From assembly GCF_008386695.1 (NCBI RefSeq), contig NZ_VUOC01000004.1, forward strand, positions 62,001 to 126,000: a stretch of DNA of 64,000 nucleotides. Direction: 5' to 3'. Made by a program: the position numbers and the translations under genes. Below are positions 27,102-36,066 of this stretch, in pieces; positions within the stretch are counted from its first letter, which is position 1, and each line of letters starts with the position of its first letter. Under the pieces are notes generated by a model. It was not told the origin of the DNA. It did no database searches and saw only the letters and a list, made by a program, of their open reading frames with translations. The DNA comes from Chitinophaga agrisoli. GTDB taxonomy: Bacteria > Bacteroidota > Bacteroidia > Chitinophagales > Chitinophagaceae.

Positions 27102-27235
27102 CTGTTCACCTGCGGACAGCCATTGTACCGAAAGCGGACACTCCGCGCGTTATCTCATTACTAAACAATTGGTTAACAGGGATGTATATTCCGGCATTTT
27201 CTTAGCTTGCAGCTATACCGGATAATACTGCCCCT

Positions 27236-29617
27236 ATGTTTAGAAACTATTTCAGGATTGCCTGGCGGAACCTGTGGAAGCACCGGTTGTTTTCCCTGAT
27301 CAATATCGTTGGGTTGGGATTGGCGATGGCGTTTTGCCTGCTCATCATCATCCAGGTACAGAGTAGTTTTGAAAAAGATACTTTTCATCCATACCCTGAC
27401 CGCACTTACCGTATACGCACAGATGTTACCAATAAAGATGGCAAAACGTTCGCGTTGGCCACCAGCCCTTTGCCACTGGGTGATAAGCTGCAGCAGGAGC
27501 AGAGTGGTATTGAGAAAACCGCCCAATTGATCCGTGGTTTTGGCGGCAATTTCAACACAGGGGAAAAATCATTGCCTGCTGGAGGCCTGTATGTAAGCCC
27601 CGGTTATTTTGATATGTTCGCTTTCCCGCTGGAGAAAGGTAAACCGGCGGAGGCGCCTTATACGATGGTGCTCTCCCATGAAACGGCTGCACGTTTCTTT
27701 GGCACAGCAGATCCCATTGGAAAAACACTGGAGGACAAAAAGTTAGGTACGTTTACCGTGACCGGCGTTTTTGCACCCATAAAAGAAAAGACCAGCAACC
27801 TGTCAGCCGATCTGGTGGTATCTATGGCCACTTATCCGTTGCTCCATCCCGGCAACGGGCAACAGGAATGGCTGAATTATGAGACCTATACTTTTGTGCT
27901 GTTACGCAAGGGCGTAAGCACGGCGCAGCTGGACCATATGCTGGCCACTGTTGTTGCCGATAACAAAAAGACGGTAGATTTTAAGGAGATCAGGGATCAT
28001 CAGTTTCATTACCAGTTGATCGGCAAGCTTTCCCCTGATTTTAAAGGACTGTTTAAAAACCCGGGTGTAGAGCCCTTTACCAAAGTATTGGTGAATATCA
28101 TTATGCTGCTGGTGATCATATCACTGGCGCTGTTTAATTACATTAATCTTACGCTTACCCGTTCTCTTAGCCGTGCCCGTGAAGTGGGCGTACGTAAAGT
28201 GGCAGGCGCAGCGCGCTGGCAGCTGGTGATGCAGTTCCTGCTGGAAAGTGTGCTGCTGTCTTTCCTGGCTTTAGGCATTGGCTACCTGGGCTTACAGGCA
28301 ATGAAGTCTTTTATCTTTGCGGGATGGCTAACCTGGGAAGTACAAAATCCCCTGTACTTATGGCTGGCCTTTATTGGTTTTACTCTTTTAACCGGTATCA
28401 GCGCTGGTCTGGCGCCGGCCCGTTTATTGTCTGCCGGGAAACCGGTAGCTATCCTCAAAGGCATGTTGGGCCCTGCCAGTTTTGGTAAAACAGGATTGCG
28501 CAAAGGGCTTATTGTTACCCAGTTCGTAGTATCCCTGGTATTTATGGTATTTACGGCCATCATGTACAGCCAGTTCCGGTACATGGCCACTGATAATGAA
28601 AACTTTAACCGCAGGAACCTGCTGCATATTCCCCTGGCAGAGAACACCGACTACCGGCTGCTCAGTAATGAGGCCGGCAAACAGGCGGGCGTTAACCGCG
28701 TGGGCCTGACCGGGGCTCCTTTTAATGAAAGCGCCACGCAGGTCATCATTAGCCGGTATGCCCGGGCGCATGCGGGCATGGAACCGCTGCGGGCATTTAA
28801 GTATGCGGTAGATGCCGGCTTTATCCAGAACATGCAGCTGCATTTTGTAGCCGGTACCAACCTGCCGCCAGATAGCAGAGATACGCTGCCCGGCCGTTTT
28901 GTGGTGGTGAACGAAAAAGCCGTACAGGCACTGGGGTTAGGCGATGCAAGATCCAGCATAGGGCAAACGATGTTACTGGACAGCAACGAAGTGATCATAG
29001 CCGGGGTGGTGAAGAATTTTAATTTTATGCGCTATGAGCTCCCGGTACTGCCGCTGGTATTACGTTATGAGCCGCAAGCCTTTAAAACATTATCCCTGCA
29101 GGTGCAGGACGGCGCGCCGGGGGAACGGTTAACGGCCTCATTGCAGGCAGCCTGGAAACGCCTATATCCCTATGCGCCTTTTGAATACAGCTGGTACGAA
29201 CAACAACTATATGAAAGCTATATGGAAAATGAAGACCTGAAGCTGTTTGGCGTTATCATCTTTATTGTATTTGTAATTGCCTCATTGGGTTTGTTAGGCG
29301 TAGTGACCCATAGCACAGAGAAACGGGCAAAGGAGGTAGGTATCCGGAAAGTGATGGGCGCGGGCGTAGGCCAGATCATGGGGCTTTTGTCCTGGAGCTT
29401 TGTAAAGCTGATCCTTATTGCCACGTTGATAGGCCTGCCGCTGGGCGGTTTCCTGGGCAGCCTGTTCCTGCACATCTTCACCTACCACGCCGCGCCACAA
29501 GTATGGATCTACCTGGTATGCCTGGGCTGTTTAGGCATGGTAGGCACGCTCACCATTGGCATACAAACCTATCGCACCGCCATGATCAACCCGGGGCGTA
29601 CGCTGCGGATGGAATAG
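27236..29617 (+). CDS. FtsX/MacB-type ABC permease
   Basis: A 793-residue permease with the duplicated Bacteroidota layout: an N-terminal membrane helix, a periplasmic MacB_PCD domain, three helices (FtsX, around 285-400), a second MacB_PCD domain and a last FtsX bundle (660-790). The coupling-helix segments ARAREVGVRKVAGA-like (SRAREVGVRKVAGA) and KRAKEVGIRKVMGA are present. An ATPase is not encoded here. Such proteins work in efflux or lipoprotein handling or as mechanotransmission subunits. A TAGCTTGC box at 27203-27210 may be its -7 element. Confidence 0.85.
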   Translation: MFRNYFRIAWRNLWKHRLFSLINIVGLGLAMAFCLLIIIQVQSSFEKDTFHPYPDRTYRIRTDVTNKDGKTFALATSPLPLGDKLQQEQSGIEKTAQLIRGFGGNFNTGEKSLPAGGLYVSPGYFDMFAFPLEKGKPAEAPYTMVLSHETAARFFGTADPIGKTLEDKKLGTFTVTGVFAPIKEKTSNLSADLVVSMATYPLLHPGNGQQEWLNYETYTFVLLRKGVSTAQLDHMLATVVADNKKTVDFKEIRDHQFHYQLIGKLSPDFKGLFKNPGVEPFTKVLVNIIMLLVIISLALFNYINLTLTRSLSRAREVGVRKVAGAARWQLVMQFLLESVLLSFLALGIGYLGLQAMKSFIFAGWLTWEVQNPLYLWLAFIGFTLLTGISAGLAPARLLSAGKPVAILKGMLGPASFGKTGLRKGLIVTQFVVSLVFMVFTAIMYSQFRYMATDNENFNRRNLLHIPLAENTDYRLLSNEAGKQAGVNRVGLTGAPFNESATQVIISRYARAHAGMEPLRAFKYAVDAGFIQNMQLHFVAGTNLPPDSRDTLPGRFVVVNEKAVQALGLGDARSSIGQTMLLDSNEVIIAGVVKNFNFMRYELPVLPLVLRYEPQAFKTLSLQVQDGAPGERLTASLQAAWKRLYPYAPFEYSWYEQQLYESYMENEDLKLFGVIIFIVFVIASLGLLGVVTHSTEKRAKEVGIRKVMGAGVGQIMGLLSWSFVKLILIATLIGLPLGGFLGSLFLHIFTYHAAPQVWIYLVCLGCLGMVGTLTIGIQTYRTAMINPGRTLRME

Positions 29618-29658
29618 GTGGACGGTAACAAAAAAGCATTTGCTTAAAGCATTATAAT

Positions 29659-32058
29659 ATGTTCAGGAACTATTTCAAACTGGCCTTCAGGACCTTATGG
29701 CGGCAGAAATTCTACACCGCTTTGAACATCTTTGGCCTGTCGCTGGGTATCGCCGTAGGGCTGGTATTGTTCCAGTTTATCCGGTTCCATCTGGGCTTTG
29801 ACCGCTACCATACGCATGCGGACCAACTGTACCGGGTGGTAACAGAACTACACCTGGATGATGGTTCCGTGATCTATGAAAAAGGCAGCCCGCTCGCTAT
29901 TGGCACTGCCCTGCAGGCCTCCCTGCCACAGGTAAAGGACGCCGCCGTGCTGTTACAGCTACGCGGCGCAACGGTGGGTGTGCCGGCCCATGGAGATACA
30001 GAATACTTTACGGAGCATAGTAATATTGGCTTTGCAGACCCGCACTGGTTTGGCCTGTTTAATTATACCTGGGCGAACGGAGACGCACAAACGGCCCTCA
30101 CATCCCCCAATAAAGCAGTGATCACGCAAAAGCTGGCCGTTAAATACTTTGGTCATGATAACCCCGTGGGCAGAACCCTGGTGTTGGATAACCATTATAC
30201 TGTAACGGTGGCGGGCATATTAAAAAACAATCCGGATAATACGGACCTGCAGACGGATATTTTTCTATCCCGCGTATCCATGCGGCAATATTACCCTGGC
30301 TGGGAAGAAGGTATGATGCGTGACTGGGGCGCCATCAATTCCACTACGCAATCCTATGTACGGCTGACGGCAGGCGTATCGCCACAAAAAGCGGAAGCGG
30401 TGATTGCCCAATTGCAGAAAGCTCATTTTAGCCCGGATGTGGTAAAGGCCTACCGGTTCAAGCTACAGCCTTTGAGTGAGGTGCATTTTGACGGCCGCTT
30501 TGGCGGTTCCGTGCGGCGTTCTTTATTAATAACGCTGGCCTGTACGGGCCTTTTCATTGTACTTATAGGCTGCTTTAACTTCATTAATATGGCCACGGCT
30601 CAAAGCATGAAAAGGGCTAAGGAAATAGGCACGCGGAAAGTGCTGGGCGGCACGCCCATATCTATTTTCTGGCAGTTTATTACGGAGATCACGTCTATTG
30701 TGTTGCTGGCAACGGCACTGTCTTTTTTGTGGGTGATCTGTTTCCACTCCCTGGTGGCTAATTGGCTGCAGGTGCAGCTGCATTTTAATGTACTGCGGGA
30801 CCCCAGCCTATTACTAGGCCTTGTATCCCTGTTGGTATTTGTAGTACTGGTGAGCGGCGTATACCCTGCTTTTGTGCTCAGCCGTTTTAAACCGGTAGCA
30901 GCTTTACAGCAACAGCGTACCGGCGGCCCAAACGCCGTATACCGGAAAGGGCTGGTGATCCTGCAACATGTGATCGTACAAGGGTTGATCGTATGTTCGC
31001 TGATCATTACCCTGCAGGTGAGGCATCTTAAGACAGCGGATATTGGTTATAACAGGGAGGCGGTGCTGATGATCCCCATCCCGGACACCGACAAACAAAA
31101 AATGAGTTACCTGGCCAATGAGCTGCGCGCCCAACCGGGCATACAATCCCTTTCTTTCTGTTTCCAGGCGCCCTCTGGCGAGGCCGCTCCCGGCGGCTCC
31201 ATCAAATATGATGACCGCAACTGGGAGGCATTCCCCGCCAGTACGGTAGTGGGAGATGCGGCTTACCTATCCACTTTTCAATTAACGCTGCTGGCCGGCG
31301 ATAACCTGCAGGAGAGCGATACCATCCGGCAGGTGCTGATCAACCAGACCTTACTGCATAAACTAGGGTTTAAAGAGCCCGGCCAGGCGATCGGCCATAC
31401 GTTGACAATAGGGGGGCTAAACGACAGAACGGCTACTATCAGCGGCGTCGTAAAGGATTTTAATGTACACGCGCTGTATACGCCCATGGACCCGGTAGTG
31501 ATCACCACCCAGCGGGATCAGTACCGGTATGCTGCCATTAAGCTGGCCGCTGCCGGTCAGGGACAGTTAAGAGAGCGGATACGTAAAGCCTGGCAGGCGG
31601 CATATCCTACCAGCGTATTTGAATACCGGTATGTAGATGAGCAGATAGATGCATTCTACCACAAAGAAGACCTGCTGAGCAATTTGATCAGGACCACCAC
31701 GGTGATCGCTATCATTATCAGCTGTTTAGGTTTGCTGGGATTGATATCCTTCTTTACGTTACAACGCACCAAAGAGATAGGCATCCGTAAGGTGCTGGGC
31801 GCCAGTGTGGCGGGTATTGTATACCTGCTGTCCAAAGACTTTTTTATCCTGCTGCTGTTATCCATGGCCATTACCGCGCCCTTTGCCTGGTATGGCATGA
31901 GCCAGTGGCTGCAGGGATTTGCCTATAGGATCAATATCAGTTGGTGGATGTTTGGTTTGTCCGGATTAATGTCTGTTTTGATCACATTGTTCACTGTCAG
32001 CTACCAGGCCATTAAAGCAGCCTTTGCAAACCCGGTAAAGAGTTTGAAAATGGACTAG
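29659..32058 (+). CDS. FtsX/MacB-type ABC permease, paralogue
   Basis: A 799-residue protein with the same order of domains as its neighbour (both start with MFRNYF), and the coupling segments KRAKEIGTRKVLGG and QRTKEIGIRKVLGA. It begins 41 bases after the previous stop, so the two are probably one transcript. The pair most likely arose by tandem duplication and has since diverged strongly. No ATPase gene is adjacent. Substrate unknown. Confidence 0.85.
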   Translation: MFRNYFKLAFRTLWRQKFYTALNIFGLSLGIAVGLVLFQFIRFHLGFDRYHTHADQLYRVVTELHLDDGSVIYEKGSPLAIGTALQASLPQVKDAAVLLQLRGATVGVPAHGDTEYFTEHSNIGFADPHWFGLFNYTWANGDAQTALTSPNKAVITQKLAVKYFGHDNPVGRTLVLDNHYTVTVAGILKNNPDNTDLQTDIFLSRVSMRQYYPGWEEGMMRDWGAINSTTQSYVRLTAGVSPQKAEAVIAQLQKAHFSPDVVKAYRFKLQPLSEVHFDGRFGGSVRRSLLITLACTGLFIVLIGCFNFINMATAQSMKRAKEIGTRKVLGGTPISIFWQFITEITSIVLLATALSFLWVICFHSLVANWLQVQLHFNVLRDPSLLLGLVSLLVFVVLVSGVYPAFVLSRFKPVAALQQQRTGGPNAVYRKGLVILQHVIVQGLIVCSLIITLQVRHLKTADIGYNREAVLMIPIPDTDKQKMSYLANELRAQPGIQSLSFCFQAPSGEAAPGGSIKYDDRNWEAFPASTVVGDAAYLSTFQLTLLAGDNLQESDTIRQVLINQTLLHKLGFKEPGQAIGHTLTIGGLNDRTATISGVVKDFNVHALYTPMDPVVITTQRDQYRYAAIKLAAAGQGQLRERIRKAWQAAYPTSVFEYRYVDEQIDAFYHKEDLLSNLIRTTTVIAIIISCLGLLGLISFFTLQRTKEIGIRKVLGASVAGIVYLLSKDFFILLLLSMAITAPFAWYGMSQWLQGFAYRINISWWMFGLSGLMSVLITLFTVSYQAIKAAFANPVKSLKMD

Positions 32059-32100
32059 GACTGGTCAAAAAAATATGGGAAAGCAGTATGGTAAACTATA

Positions 32101-32562
32101 TTAGAACCAGGTAGTTGCCCGTTCCTCATCCGGTGGCGGTGGCGCCGGGGCTTTTTCCGGTTCCGGTTCGCTTTCTTCAGCTGCTATAACTTCCTGTTCC
32201 AGACGGCTGGATACCTGTTTATGGATGGCGCCTTCTATGCGGGCACCTTCCTTTACTTCCAACACCAGGGCGTTCACGTCGCCTTTTACATAGGCTTCGT
32301 TACTAAGTACCGCTTTGTTGGAGATGTGGATATCACCGTAGATCTTACCGTAGAGAACGAGGTCTGTGGCGTGTACATTCCCTTTTACGCTGCCTTCCGG
32401 GCCAATTACGAGCTCTCCTTCTGTTTTCACATTTCCCTTCACTTGCCCGTCTATACGTCCTGGAATGGTAGCCTCAATGGAACCATGTACCACTACTTGC
32501 TTAGGTAATAGGAATCTGCCTTTTGCAAAGGCGCTGAATAAACGATCTGTTATTGTAGACAT
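32101..32562 (-). CDS. bactofilin
   Basis: A 153-residue protein. Residues 20-115 form the bactofilin beta-helix core, with repeating Gly-containing turns such as VVVHGSIEATIPGRIDGQVKGN and LVLYGKIYGDIHI (given here in two parts). The tail is Glu/Pro-rich and ends ATTWF. Bactofilins polymerise without nucleotide into membrane-associated filaments that organise cell shape or polarity. Its ATG overlaps the stop of the upstream actin-like gene (TAATG), so the two proteins are made together; a joint cytoskeletal role is inferred. Confidence 0.9.
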   Translation of the reverse strand: MSTITDRLFSAFAKGRFLLPKQVVVHGSIEATIPGRIDGQVKGNVKTEGELVIGPEGSVKGNVHATDLVLYGKIYGDIHISNKAVLSNEAYVKGDVNALVLEVKEGARIEGAIHKQVSSRLEQEVIAAEESEPEPEKAPAPPPPDEERATTWF

Positions 32563-33623
32563 TATTGGTTAGGGCTGCCTGGTAAATTTAACTTTTCCTC
32601 CTCAAATATAGAAATGATAGATGAAGCATTTCCCAGGTCCACACCAACACTCCGTTGGGGTTTGTCGTCTGATATGCGTAAGGAATTATACAGGTAACCA
32701 ATGCTGATAAGGCTCTCCGGGGAAGGCGCAACTTCTACCGGTATAAAATCCCGGAATTCCTCTACAAAAGCATCCGTTAATTCACGGTAGTGGGCGCCGC
32801 CACCCATCAGGTAGATCTTACCGCATTGTTCAAAATCCAGGTCGGTGAAGTAGTTGCGCATCAGCGGGGATACTACTTCTTTATAATATTGGGTGAGGAC
32901 GTCTTTACGCACTTCCTTCAGGTCGATCCTTTTACGGTTGGTGAAGATGGAGCCTTTCATGAACGCATCGTCCAGCTGGTGCTCATTCTTCATATCCAGG
33001 TAGTACTTCTTGTTCAGCTCGCGGGTAAGGTTGTTGATGGCGTATTTAATGCCATGGGAGCTAAAGCAGGTACGGTTGATCAGGCCGTCGCCGGTGGCCA
33101 TACCGCCCTCTATGGTGCCAAAGCCAAAGCTTACAGCAATGAAATTGTCCAGGTTGGGATCACCGATGGTCTTTTTGAGGCCGATGATACCGCCTACGAT
33201 CTCCGGGATGATCTCAAACTTATCAATATCCAGCATGGCCTTTTTAACGGCGCCTTTGGTATTAAAGGTCTGGGTATCATATTCTACGAGGAAATGCCTT
33301 TTTGCCAGGAACTGCTCCGCCGCTTGTTTGTAGATGTTGTAGGTGGAGAAGGGGAAACCCATGGTAATGGACAGGGGTTGCTGTACTTTATCCGCCACAT
33401 TTACCATAGCCGCTTTAAACAGGATATCATAGTCGTCTTCCATAGGCGCCGCGTTGGTGATGCGGCCGGGGTTGATACCGCCCCGTTTAGCCAGGTTACC
33501 CACCATATACCAGTTGTCATCTTTCTTTACTTTAATACCGTTCAGCAGGTCGCGGGAAGAGTTTTCCGTGTTGCCAAATGCCGTTTCAAAGACACTAGGG
33601 AAGCTAATAGTTGACGCTTTCAT
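32562..33623 (-). CDS. actin-like ATPase, apparently circularly permuted
   Basis: A 353-residue protein of the ParM/Alp type. The usual N-terminal phosphate-1 motif (DxG) is missing: the protein starts directly at FPSVFE, which in relatives follows that motif. The motif is instead found at the C-terminus as VGVDLGNASS (326-335), after the adenosine motif YLMGGGA (271-277). A phosphate-2-like loop lies at 163-173 (VSFGFGTIEGG) with Ser in place of the usual Asp. Joining the two ends restores the normal strand order. An in-frame stop at 33633-33635 excludes a lost N-terminus. It is translationally coupled to the bactofilin gene. Confidence 0.8.
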   Translation of the reverse strand: MKASTISFPSVFETAFGNTENSSRDLLNGIKVKKDDNWYMVGNLAKRGGINPGRITNAAPMEDDYDILFKAAMVNVADKVQQPLSITMGFPFSTYNIYKQAAEQFLAKRHFLVEYDTQTFNTKGAVKKAMLDIDKFEIIPEIVGGIIGLKKTIGDPNLDNFIAVSFGFGTIEGGMATGDGLINRTCFSSHGIKYAINNLTRELNKKYYLDMKNEHQLDDAFMKGSIFTNRKRIDLKEVRKDVLTQYYKEVVSPLMRNYFTDLDFEQCGKIYLMGGGAHYRELTDAFVEEFRDFIPVEVAPSPESLISIGYLYNSLRISDDKPQRSVGVDLGNASSIISIFEEEKLNLPGSPNQ

Positions 33624-33892
33624 GATAGTCTGTTATATAACGCTAAAAGATTAAATATATAGAATAGTAATAAACTTTGCACTCTAAGAGTGTACAAGAT
33701 ATAAAATATATTGATTGTTAATAACTTCAGTTATTAAAAAAATCTAAATTTTAACAGAAGAGGCGGGCCGGGGGGGAATCAGGTAGTGTTGGCAGGAGAG
33801 ACCGCATAATCCCTCCTGCGGTTGCGGATATAGCCCGCAACGCCTGCCGGATATGGGGGGCTGCTGTAAGATCAGATGGTTATACTAATGAC
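33624..33892. other. intergenic region with stacked hairpins
   Basis: No gene. Around 33791-33848 three complementary pairs occur close together: GCAGGAG (33792) with CTCCTGC (33813), GTTGCGG with CCGCAAC (33821-33841), and an outer GGCAGG with CCTGCC. This could be a structured terminator of the DUF6496 gene or a small structured RNA. The rest is AT-rich and should contain the actin-like gene's promoter; no full TTTG/TAnnTTTG pair is seen. Confidence 0.4.
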
Positions 33893-34375
33893 TTACGCAT
33901 GAGCAGCAGCCTTTTTCCTTGCAGCCGATTTCTTGCGGGAACTAGCGGCCTTTTTAGCGCTGGTCTTACGGGCCGCTGTTTTCCTGGTAGCTGTCTTCCG
34001 CGTGCCGGCTTTCTTAGTAGCAGATTTGCGGGTAGCAGACTTACGTGTTGCGGATTTACGGGTGGACTTTTTAGCAGCCGCCTTCTTAGCCGTTCCTTTT
34101 TTAGCGGCGGCCTTTTTAGTAGTAGCTTTTTTACGGCTGGAAGTCCCTTTTTTAGCCGCTGCCTTCTTAGCCGAGGATTTCTTACCGCTGGCAGACTTAC
34201 CCGGCGGAGGGGGCACTTTACCGCCTTTTTCGCGGGCTTCAGACAGTCCTATAGCAATAGCCTGTTTACGGCTGGTCACTTTTTTACCGCTACGACCACT
34301 ACGCAGCTTGCCACGTTTTTCTTTATGCATGGCTTCTTCTACGGTGTCCTGTGATTTTTTTGAATAACGTGCCAT
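33893..34375 (-). CDS. DUF6496 protein with histone H1-like tail
   Basis: A 160-residue protein. Residues 1-60 match the DUF6496 type (SQDTVEEAMHKEKRGKL, VTSRKQAIAIGLSEAREKGG). Residues 65-160 are a low-complexity Lys/Ala/Ser/Thr tail with KKAAAKK, RKSAT and RKTA repeats like bacterial histone H1 proteins, so DNA binding is very likely. It is the first gene downstream of a TPP riboswitch and terminator, 69 bases after the terminator's end, an unexpected context for a nucleoid protein. Confidence 0.8.
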   Translation of the reverse strand: MARYSKKSQDTVEEAMHKEKRGKLRSGRSGKKVTSRKQAIAIGLSEAREKGGKVPPPPGKSASGKKSSAKKAAAKKGTSSRKKATTKKAAAKKGTAKKAAAKKSTRKSATRKSATRKSATKKAGTRKTATRKTAARKTSAKKAASSRKKSAARKKAAAHA

Positions 34376-34449
34376 ATATCAATGTTTTAGAAAATAGTCC
34401 AAAAAGGGGACCAATTTGGCAGGTTGGCCGGAGCTACGATGCGGGGCAT

Positions 34450-34481
34450 AAAAAAAGTCCCGGCAACTAGTGCCGGGACCC
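34450..34481 (-). terminator. intrinsic terminator behind the TPP aptamer
   Basis: On the minus strand GTCCCGGCA pairs with TGCCGGGAC (34471-34479 with 34457-34465) around a CTAGT loop, followed by seven T. It lies 17 bases after the aptamer and is probably its expression platform. Confidence 0.9.
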
Positions 34482-34497
34482 TGTTTAGTTCCTTTTG

Positions 34498-34581
34498 CTT
34501 TTATTTCCTACGCTGGCATTATCCAGTTCAGGTTTAAGGGTGTGTTCTCAGGCTATTTTCATAACCACCCCGAAGTAAAAG
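34498..34581 (-). promoter_or_regulatory. TPP riboswitch (THI box)
   Basis: On the minus strand the sequence holds the conserved TPP aptamer elements in order: CGGGGTGG, CCTGAGA, ACACCC, then AACCTGAACTGGATAATGCC and AGCGTAGGA. P1 is a 10-bp helix with one mismatch (34572-34581 with 34498-34507). Thiamine pyrophosphate binding is expected. A terminator follows. No thiamine synthesis or transport gene is downstream; the next gene is DUF6496. Confidence 0.95.
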
Positions 34582-34625
34582 AAACGTTCAATAAAATAGC
34601 CGCTAGTATCGTGCCAGACTGAAAC

Positions 34626-35837
34626 TCAGAACAGGCTCAACTGCTGGCCGCCTTTATCTTTTTTAGGCGGCTTTGCCATCCCCATTACCGTTCGGCCGCC
34701 GTATTGCCAGGAATTGTCCCTTTCGCGCCGGATCACCTGCTGGAAGTTCTCATTCGGCACAAAATCCTTCTCCAGCCTTTCGGAAAGCACGGACAGCTTG
34801 CGGATCACTTCCTGTTTATCTGTCTGGCCCATTTTAGCCTTTTCTACGGCGTCCTGCAGTACATGGATGGTTTCATCATACACCTTAGTAGGCACCGGGA
34901 AGGGGTGGCCATCCTTACCGCCGTGCGCAAACGAGAAACGGGCGGGGTCTGTAAACCGGGAGGGGGTGCCGTAGATCACTTCGCTCACCAGCGTAAGGGA
35001 TTGTATGGTACGGGCGCCCACGCCTTCCATCAGCAGCAACGATTCAAAATCGTGCAGTCCCCGTTCGTGCGCCACGGCGAGTACGCTACCCAACCGTTTC
35101 AGGTCTACGTTCTCTGCGCGCACATCGTGGTGGGAAGGCATCACCAGTTTGCGTATTTCCGGCAACATGCGGGCGGGGCCTTCCTGCACCAATTGCACCA
35201 AACTGTTTTTAGTAGCGGAGGCCTCTTTGGCGGTAAGGTTGAGGATAGGGCCCTGGTTATGCCCATATATAAAAGTATGCGGCGTTTCTGTAAAAGAAGG
35301 CATCATGGCGGAATGCCAGTGATAGCGCCGCGCCATGCCGTTGCTATCATTCATGCCCTGTTGTATAATAGCCCACTCGCCTTCGTCTGATACAACAAAA
35401 GTGTGCAGGTATAGCTGGTAGCCATCCTGCAGGGCGTTATTATCCACTTTGGCGGCCAGCTTGCTGCTGCGCACCAGCAGGTCGCCGGGCAGGCCGGTAC
35501 GGGCGGCGATAACCTGTAGTTCCGCAGGCGTTTCGCGGGAGTGACGGCCCTTGCCTCCACAGAAATAGATACCCAGTTCGCGGGCCATGGGATTCACGGC
35601 TTTCTTCAGCGCGCCCATAACGCTGGTGGTGATGCCGGATGAATGCCAGTCCATGCCTAACACGCAACCCAGCGCCTGGAACCAGCATGGATCGCTGAGG
35701 CGGCGCAGCACTTCCCCTTTGCCATAATTAATGGCTACCGCTTCCACAATGGCTCCGCCCAGGAGGCTCATGCGGCGTGCCAGCCAGGGTGGCACCTGCC
35801 CATAATGTAGTGGCAGATCTGCATAAGAATTAGACAT
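34626..35837 (-). CDS. DUF763 protein with HhH-like segment and clamp-binding tail
   Basis: About 403 residues from the Met at 35837 (the longer frame lacks family similarity). The body matches DUF763 (ADLPLHYGQVPPWL, FCGGKGRHSRETP, PSHHDVR). Near residue 270, LLLMEGVGARTIQSL reads as a helix-hairpin-helix. The protein ends in QQLSLF, which fits the bacterial sliding-clamp consensus QL(S/D)LF. Together these suggest a DNA-processing protein recruited to the beta clamp; DUF763 has no established function. It lies upstream of the TPP element on the same strand. Confidence 0.85.
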   Translation of the reverse strand: MSNSYADLPLHYGQVPPWLARRMSLLGGAIVEAVAINYGKGEVLRRLSDPCWFQALGCVLGMDWHSSGITTSVMGALKKAVNPMARELGIYFCGGKGRHSRETPAELQVIAARTGLPGDLLVRSSKLAAKVDNNALQDGYQLYLHTFVVSDEGEWAIIQQGMNDSNGMARRYHWHSAMMPSFTETPHTFIYGHNQGPILNLTAKEASATKNSLVQLVQEGPARMLPEIRKLVMPSHHDVRAENVDLKRLGSVLAVAHERGLHDFESLLLMEGVGARTIQSLTLVSEVIYGTPSRFTDPARFSFAHGGKDGHPFPVPTKVYDETIHVLQDAVEKAKMGQTDKQEVIRKLSVLSERLEKDFVPNENFQQVIRRERDNSWQYGGRTVMGMAKPPKKDKGGQQLSLF

Positions 35838-36066
35838 ACTGCAAATTACTGAATAATGCGCGGACATATACCGTGTAAACATACAGTCATACTATTGCGC
35901 AAATATGCAATTATGAGCAAGTGCATAGTTTTATGACTGATAACCGCAATCCGTTCCTGTCACCCGAACGTATATTCACATACGGCCTTTGTATTAACTG
36001 GCACAATTCTTTCGATACCAATTGTCACGAACCATAGTTTTATTGTTTAACTGTAAATTTTGCATT

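Noticed and set aside
33899-34367. Plus-strand Leu/Ala/Phe-rich frames opposite the DUF6496 gene
   Set aside because: They arise from the Lys/Ala codon repeats on the minus strand, where a family domain starts the protein.
35999-36014. TGGCAC-N5-TTTC, a possible sigma-54 promoter before the small lipoprotein gene
   Set aside because: The near-invariant GC of the -12 element is missing.
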